Source of the DNA: Acidipila sp.
Lineage (GTDB): Bacteria > Acidobacteriota > Terriglobia > Acidiferrales > UBA7541
NCBI GenBank assembly: GCA_010365215.1
Contig: JAAFGT010000045.1
Span: 1-55,720, forward strand
Length of the DNA: 55,720 bases
Direction: 5' to 3'
A program made the position numbers and the translations under genes. This document shows positions 51,605 through 55,720 of this stretch, piece after piece (the first letter of the stretch is position 1; the number at the start of each line of letters is the position of its first letter). The notes below the pieces were generated by a model. It did no database searches. It had not been told where the DNA came from and was given only the letters and a program-made list of their open reading frames with translations.

Positions 51605-53680
51605 GTGAATGTGGATCTGTTCGGAAGTTTTGCCCTGTTGCTCGCGTTTCTGTTTGCCGTCTATGCCGTTTTTGCCGGCATAGCCGCCATTCGCACGCGC
51701 CATCCGCTGCTTCTGAAAAGCGCGCGTAACGCCAACTTCGCCGCCTGTATCCTGATCTGGCTGGCCACCGCGTCTCTGGTCTATCTTTTCTTCACCGATA
51801 ATTTCGCCATGGCTTATGTCGTGGCCCATTCCAGCCGCGACCTTCCCAACTTCTACAAATTTGCCGCGCTCTGGTCCGGACAGGAAGGCTCGCTGCTGTT
51901 CTGGAGTTTTCTGCTCGCCGGCTACACCTTCGCCGCGCTGTTTGTGAATCGCGGCAAGCATCCCGAGCTGATGCCCTACGTCGGCGTGATCCTCGCCGGC
52001 ATCCAGCTTTTTTTCCTGACCCTGAATAATTTTATCGCCAGCCCTTTCCAGGTGCTCGGCCGCATCGGCCCCGACGGACTCGCCCGCATGATTCCTCTGG
52101 CCGACGGCCGCGGCCTCACCCCACTGCTGCAGTATCCCGAGATGGTCATCCATCCCCCCAACCTGTATATGGGCTACACCGGCTTCAGCGTGCCGTTCGC
52201 CTTCGCTCTGGCCGCGCTGCTGGGGAGGTATCCCGGCGAGAAATGGATTCACATCACCCGCCGCTGGACCATGATTGCCTGGGGATTTCAGTCCGTGGGC
52301 ATCATCCTCGGCGCCCACTGGGCCTATGCCGTGCTCGGATGGGGCGGCTACTGGGGCTGGGATCCGGTCGAAAACGCTTCGCTGCTTCCCTGGCTCACCG
52401 GCACCGCTTTCCTGCACTCCGTGATGATGCAGGAAAAACGCGGCATGATGAAAGTGTGGAACATCTGGCTGGTCTTCATCACTTTTTTGCTGTGCATCAT
52501 GGGAACCTTCCTTACGCGCAGCGGCGTGGTCAGCTCCGTCCACGCGTTTGCGCAGTCGAGTATCGGCCCCTGGTTTGTTGGCTTCCTGATCCTGATTCTG
52601 TCTGTCTGCCTGCTGGCTTATGTGCGCAATCGCGATTACCTGCGCAGCGACAACCAGCTCGATTCCATGGTCTCGCGCGAATCCGGGTTTCTGTTCAACA
52701 ACCTGATTCTCCTGGCCGCCTGTTTCGCCGTTCTCTGGGGCACGCTGTTTCCGGTAATTTCCGAAGCCGTCTCCGGCAGCAAGATCAGCGTGGGCCCGCC
52801 GTTTTTCAACAAGGTGAATATTCCGGTCGGCCTGTTCCTGCTCTTCCTCACCGGCGTGGGCCCGCTGCTCGCCTGGCGCCGCACTTCGCTTGAAAGTCTC
52901 AGGCGCAACTTCGGCTGGTCGCTCCTCGCCGGCCTCATTGCCGGCGTGGTCGCATTCGCTCTGGGCGTGCGCCATTTTTACGCTATCACCTGCCTGATGC
53001 TCTCCTTCTTCGTGACCCTGACAATCGCCAGCGAATTCTTCCGTGGCGCGCGCGTGATTCACGCTCGCACGGGAATGAATTACGTCTCTTCAGTGGTGCA
53101 TCTGACCATGCGCAACACGCGCCGCTACGGCGGCTACGTGGTCCATTTCGGTATGGTGCTGATTTTTATCGGTCTCGCCGGCGCCGCATTCAATCAGGAC
53201 GTGCAAATGGCCATGCGTCCCGGCAGCCACTTCAACCTGGGGCGCTACACCCTGGTGTGCCAGAATTTCGAGCCGCGCACCGGCCGCAATTACACCGCCG
53301 AGCGCGCCACCATCGAAGTGCTGCGCGGTGGCCGCCAGCTCATGATGCTTTATCCCGAGCGCCGTTTTTTTCAGGCCAGCGAAGAGACCGGCACCATGGT
53401 TAGTATCTACTCCACGCTGCGCGAGGATCTCTACGTGGTCTACGCCGGGCGCGATCCGGATAGTAACGTGCCCGTCATTCACGCCTATCTGAATCCGCTG
53501 GTGAAATGGATCTGGCTGGGAGGCGTGATTCTGGCCCTGGGCACGCTCCTCGCCATGATGCCCAACCGCGAGGCGGTGCTCGCGCTGCAGGCCGCGCCTG
53601 CGCTGGCCCCGTCCGGCCTGGCCTCGGCGCAAGTCAGCACGTTACCTCAACCGATAACAACTTATGGCTCGCAGGACTGA
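51605..53680 (+). CDS. ccmF: Cytochrome c maturation haem lyase subunit CcmF
   Basis: A 691-residue membrane protein with about 15 helices that ligates haem to apocytochrome c together with CcmH. The haem-handling WWD domain is WGGYWGWDPVENASLLPWL near residue 246. Conserved His residues lie in the periplasmic loops flanking it. Start is GTG at 51605. It overlaps ccmH by 17 bases (ATG 53664), so translation is coupled. Such a chain of CcmE-F-H without CcmABC in the window means the haem-export genes are elsewhere. Length and motif are typical. Confidence 0.95.
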   Translation: MNVDLFGSFALLLAFLFAVYAVFAGIAAIRTRHPLLLKSARNANFAACILIWLATASLVYLFFTDNFAMAYVVAHSSRDLPNFYKFAALWSGQEGSLLFWSFLLAGYTFAALFVNRGKHPELMPYVGVILAGIQLFFLTLNNFIASPFQVLGRIGPDGLARMIPLADGRGLTPLLQYPEMVIHPPNLYMGYTGFSVPFAFALAALLGRYPGEKWIHITRRWTMIAWGFQSVGIILGAHWAYAVLGWGGYWGWDPVENASLLPWLTGTAFLHSVMMQEKRGMMKVWNIWLVFITFLLCIMGTFLTRSGVVSSVHAFAQSSIGPWFVGFLILILSVCLLAYVRNRDYLRSDNQLDSMVSRESGFLFNNLILLAACFAVLWGTLFPVISEAVSGSKISVGPPFFNKVNIPVGLFLLFLTGVGPLLAWRRTSLESLRRNFGWSLLAGLIAGVVAFALGVRHFYAITCLMLSFFVTLTIASEFFRGARVIHARTGMNYVSSVVHLTMRNTRRYGGYVVHFGMVLIFIGLAGAAFNQDVQMAMRPGSHFNLGRYTLVCQNFEPRTGRNYTAERATIEVLRGGRQLMMLYPERRFFQASEETGTMVSIYSTLREDLYVVYAGRDPDSNVPVIHAYLNPLVKWIWLGGVILALGTLLAMMPNREAVLALQAAPALAPSGLASAQVSTLPQPITTYGSQD

Positions 53681-54221
53681 CGCTCGTCTCAAATCGTTTT
53701 TCGCGAGTCGCCGGCGCTTCTCTCGCTGGGCGCTTGCCGCCGCGCTCGTGGCCATGGTGGGCATTCTGCCAGGGCATGCCCAGCAGACTTCCCGGGCGAA
53801 AATTCTTAGCAAGCGGCTGATGTGCATGTGCGGCTGCGCGCAGGTTCTTGGCGAATGTAACCATGTCGGCTGCACCATGTCGGGTGGCATGCTTAAGGAC
53901 CTGGATCGCCAGGTCGCCGGTGGCGGCAGCGACAACCTCGTACTCCAATCCTTTGTCCAGGACTTCGGCGAAAAAGTTCTGGCCGAGCCGCCTGCCCGTG
54001 GATTCAACCTGCTCGCGTGGCTGATGCCGATTTTTGTAACCCTCGCCGGATTTGCTGTCGTCCGGACGGTTATGGTTCGTTGGCGCCATCCGGCGCTGGC
54101 CACGGCCGCCGGGCCCGACCGCATGTCCGGCCGTTTGTCAGCCCGTAAGAATGACGCGTCGGAAGCCGCGGCTGACGAAATGTTGCAGCGCGTCCGGCGC
54201 GAATCCGGGCTCGACGACTGA
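53664..54221 (+). CDS. ccmH: Cytochrome c maturation thiol reductant CcmH
   Basis: A 185-residue membrane protein. A signal/anchor (ALAAALVAMVGILPGHAQ) ends near residue 40; the redox domain has LMCMCGCAQVLGECNHVGC, a Cys-rich version of the CcmH LRCxxC motif with five Cys; a second TM helix lies near 110-133 (AWLMPIFVTLAGFAVVRTVM). It keeps apocytochrome thiols reduced for haem attachment. The Cys-rich motif goes with the Cys-type CcmE. Start overlaps ccmF; the CcmI-like gene begins 2 bases after its stop. Confidence 0.92.
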   Translation: MARRTDARLKSFFASRRRFSRWALAAALVAMVGILPGHAQQTSRAKILSKRLMCMCGCAQVLGECNHVGCTMSGGMLKDLDRQVAGGGSDNLVLQSFVQDFGEKVLAEPPARGFNLLAWLMPIFVTLAGFAVVRTVMVRWRHPALATAAGPDRMSGRLSARKNDASEAAADEMLQRVRRESGLDD

Positions 54222-54223
54222 CC

Positions 54224-54550
54224 ATGGAAGCTGAGCTCTCCATCACCTTCGCCTGTCTGCTGCTGGGCCTGGCCGCGCTCATTTTCGTCTTTTTCTTCAA
54301 CGAAGATGCCGCCGATTCCTCGCCCCTGCGCTCGCGCCTTGACCAGCTCTTCGAGCGCCGCGATACGCTTTACGAAAATCTGCGCGACCTCCGCTTCGAA
54401 TATCGCACCGGCAAATTCTCCGAGCAGGACTTCGAGCAGATGAAGCAGGCGCTTGAGGCCGAGGCCGTAGTCATTCTCGCGGAGATCGAGCAGATCACCG
54501 GAAGCGCCCCGGCCCGATCACCGCGCATCGCCGCCGGAAAGAACGCCTAG
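54224..54550 (+). CDS. CcmI-like small membrane protein
   Basis: A 108-residue protein with one N-terminal TM helix (about 6-24) and a soluble coiled-coil-prone part with NLRDLRFEYRTGKFSEQDFEQ, like the N-terminal segment of CcmI (LLRDLEFDRLTGKLSEEDY type). It therefore probably acts with CcmF/CcmH, holding apocytochrome c. It is shorter than classical CcmI, lacking the TPR part, a form typical of non-proteobacterial systems. It starts 2 bases after ccmH, and the next gene begins 1 base after its stop. Confidence 0.75.
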   Translation: MEAELSITFACLLLGLAALIFVFFFNEDAADSSPLRSRLDQLFERRDTLYENLRDLRFEYRTGKFSEQDFEQMKQALEAEAVVILAEIEQITGSAPARSPRIAAGKNA

Positions 54551-54551
54551 C

Positions 54552-55720
54552 ATGAAAACCTTTTGCGCATATCTTCGCTACCCCATGAATTCAGCGTGTC
54601 TCCAGGGACGCTTGTTCCTTAAATTCCTCGGGTTGTTTCTGCTCTGCCTGCTAGCCGCTTCGCCCGCCTCGGCTGGCACGCTCTCAGGCGTAATCCATAA
54701 CGGCACCACGGGCGCCATCATTCCGCGTCAGGACGTCACTCTTATCCAGCTTCAGGGGGGCATGCAGCCGCTCGAAACCGTGCAGACCGACGCGCAAGGC
54801 CGCTACCATTTCGACCGCCCGGAAATCGGCCAGGGCCCCATGCTCGTCCGCGCCCCGTACAGGGGCGTCAATTACAATCAGAATATCCCGCCGGGCACCG
54901 CCACCGCCGACATCGACGTCTTCGAGCCCTCCGCCACGGCGTCCGATATCACCGTCGTAAATCACGCCATCATCTTTCAGCCGCAAGGCGACAACCTGGT
55001 GGTCGGCGAGGAATTTTCCGTCCACAATATTTCCAAGCCTCCGGCCACTTATTTCTCCGATAAGGGAACTTTCGAATTCATGATTCCCGATGGCGCACAG
55101 ATCGGCCAGGTCAGCGCCGCGGGTCCCGCCGGGATGCCGCTGCCGCAGAGCGCCATCGATCGTCGCGGCAAGGGCCACGCTATTGCTTTCGCCTTCAAGC
55201 CGGGCGAAAACACCGTGCGCATCTCCTACCGCGTTCCTTACACTGACAATCAAGCGATGCTGCGCGTAGTCTCGCCGCTTCCCGCGCAACGCGTCGTTCT
55301 GGCCGGTCCCGCGGGCATCCAGATCGCCAGCGAAGGTTTCGCGCCGGCTGGCAACGAGCAGGGCTTTGCGTTTTTTGCCCACGACGCGCTCGCGGCAAAT
55401 TCGCCCGTCGTGGTCAGCGTCTCGGGAGCCGGCTCGGTTCCCGCCGCTGGAGCTGCGGCCGGTGCTGCGGCCGGTGACACTACAGGTGCCGGCGCAGGCG
55501 GCGGAGCCCAGTCATCGTCCGCGCCGCCCATCGATGCTCAGCAGTCCGCTCAGCAGTCCAGCTCGGCCGCCGCCATCGCGCCACCCACCGTATTTCCCCC
55601 GCGCATCGCTACAGTCCGCTGGATCCTGATCGGCGGCTTTGCCCTGCTTTTCGGCCTCGGCGTAGTCTATCTCTGGCGTCAACCGCGCGTCGCCGGTGTG
55701 CCCGCGCACGCTGGTGGCGC
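54552..55720 (+). CDS. Exported membrane-anchored protein with carboxypeptidase-regulatory-like domain (3' truncated)
   Basis: An open frame of at least 389 residues running off the window. A signal peptide (LGLFLLCLLAASPASAG) ends near residue 41, followed by GVIHNGTTGAIIPRQDVTLI, a CarboxypepD-regulatory-like beta-sandwich. The middle part is beta-rich, and a Gly/Ala/Ser/Gln-rich linker (about 300-345) precedes a TM helix near 360-375 (WILIGGFALLFGLGVVYLW). It starts one base after the CcmI-like stop, so it belongs to the ccm transcript. A role in haem delivery, substrate presentation or copper handling is conceivable but not shown. The end lies beyond the window. Confidence 0.8.
   Translation, partial: MKTFCAYLRYPMNSACLQGRLFLKFLGLFLLCLLAASPASAGTLSGVIHNGTTGAIIPRQDVTLIQLQGGMQPLETVQTDAQGRYHFDRPEIGQGPMLVRAPYRGVNYNQNIPPGTATADIDVFEPSATASDITVVNHAIIFQPQGDNLVVGEEFSVHNISKPPATYFSDKGTFEFMIPDGAQIGQVSAAGPAGMPLPQSAIDRRGKGHAIAFAFKPGENTVRISYRVPYTDNQAMLRVVSPLPAQRVVLAGPAGIQIASEGFAPAGNEQGFAFFAHDALAANSPVVVSVSGAGSVPAAGAAAGAAAGDTTGAGAGGGAQSSSAPPIDAQQSAQQSSSAAAIAPPTVFPPRIATVRWILIGGFALLFGLGVVYLWRQPRVAGVPAHAGG

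Noticed and set aside
51590-53062. A 490-codon minus-strand frame opposite ccmF
   Set aside because: Rich in His, Glu and Ala with no domain; ccmF carries the WWD signature and fits the operon.
1-55720. tRNA, rRNA and CRISPR candidates
   Set aside because: I scanned for TPsiC-like GGTTCGA motifs in intergenic regions, rRNA-like conserved stretches and regularly spaced repeats and found none; the GGTTCGA at about 8745 is inside hemW.

Overview
The window reads as a chromosomal segment of a Gram-negative, high-GC bacterium, most likely an Acidobacteriota (Terriglobia-like). This is inference from gene content: lpxD (lipid A), a full TCA-enzyme set, three large Ser/Thr protein kinases fused to TolB-type propeller or TPR sensor modules, and a split cytochrome c maturation locus with a Cys-type CcmE. 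I see no rRNA, tRNA, CRISPR array, prophage or insertion sequence. Base composition is even except for a visibly AT-richer gene at 23.7-24.7 kb.

Layout. 0-7.2 kb: central metabolism and folding (C-terminal part of sdhA, sdhB, an exported M19 dipeptidase, two cyclophilins, then icd-mdh on the minus strand). 7.5-20.4 kb: mostly plus-strand housekeeping (small membrane protein, HemW-like radical SAM enzyme, threonine aldolase, M2 dipeptidyl carboxypeptidase, acyl-CoA dehydrogenase plus MeaB GTPase, MBL hydrolase, MTA phosphorylase plus PfkB kinase, MgtC-like protein, M61 protease). 20.5-22.3 kb: convergent plsC and lpxD. 22.4-26.0 kb: an accessory-looking stretch with a eukaryotic-type SET methyltransferase, a 30-residue Lys-rich peptide, a protein with four zinc ribbons, a lipoprotein and a conserved unknown. 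26-30.9 kb: murJ, xerD-like, a CCA/poly(A) polymerase family enzyme and a DUF4126 membrane protein. 30.9-42.7 kb: three sensor kinases (the first broken by a one-base frameshift) interleaved with a serine hydrolase, a GH75 chitosanase-like enzyme, a MOSC protein and an SDR. 42.9-50.4 kb: a CHASE3-PAS-GGDEF-EAL protein, dnaE and accA. 50.4-55.7 kb: a second Lys-rich mini-protein, a ferredoxin-like protein, then ccmE-ccmF-ccmH-ccmI-like and a truncated exported membrane-anchored protein.

Points that stand out: (1) a SET-domain lysine methyltransferase with a complete post-SET zinc site, facing a tiny lysine-rich protein across a hairpin, with a second such mini-protein elsewhere and SPAKK-type tails on two other proteins; (2) a recurrent arrangement in which a TAnnnT -10 box lies 8-12 bases from a start codon with no Shine-Dalgarno, suggesting leaderless mRNAs for the SET gene, dnaE, hemW and all three kinases; (3) a dispersed hairpin repeat at 3' gene ends, one copy of which has been absorbed into the C-terminus of PlsC; (4) a CcmE of the CxxxY type; (5) tandem operator-like palindromes in the only intergenic gap above 300 bases. 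All functional calls rest on motif recognition by eye; no database search was possible.
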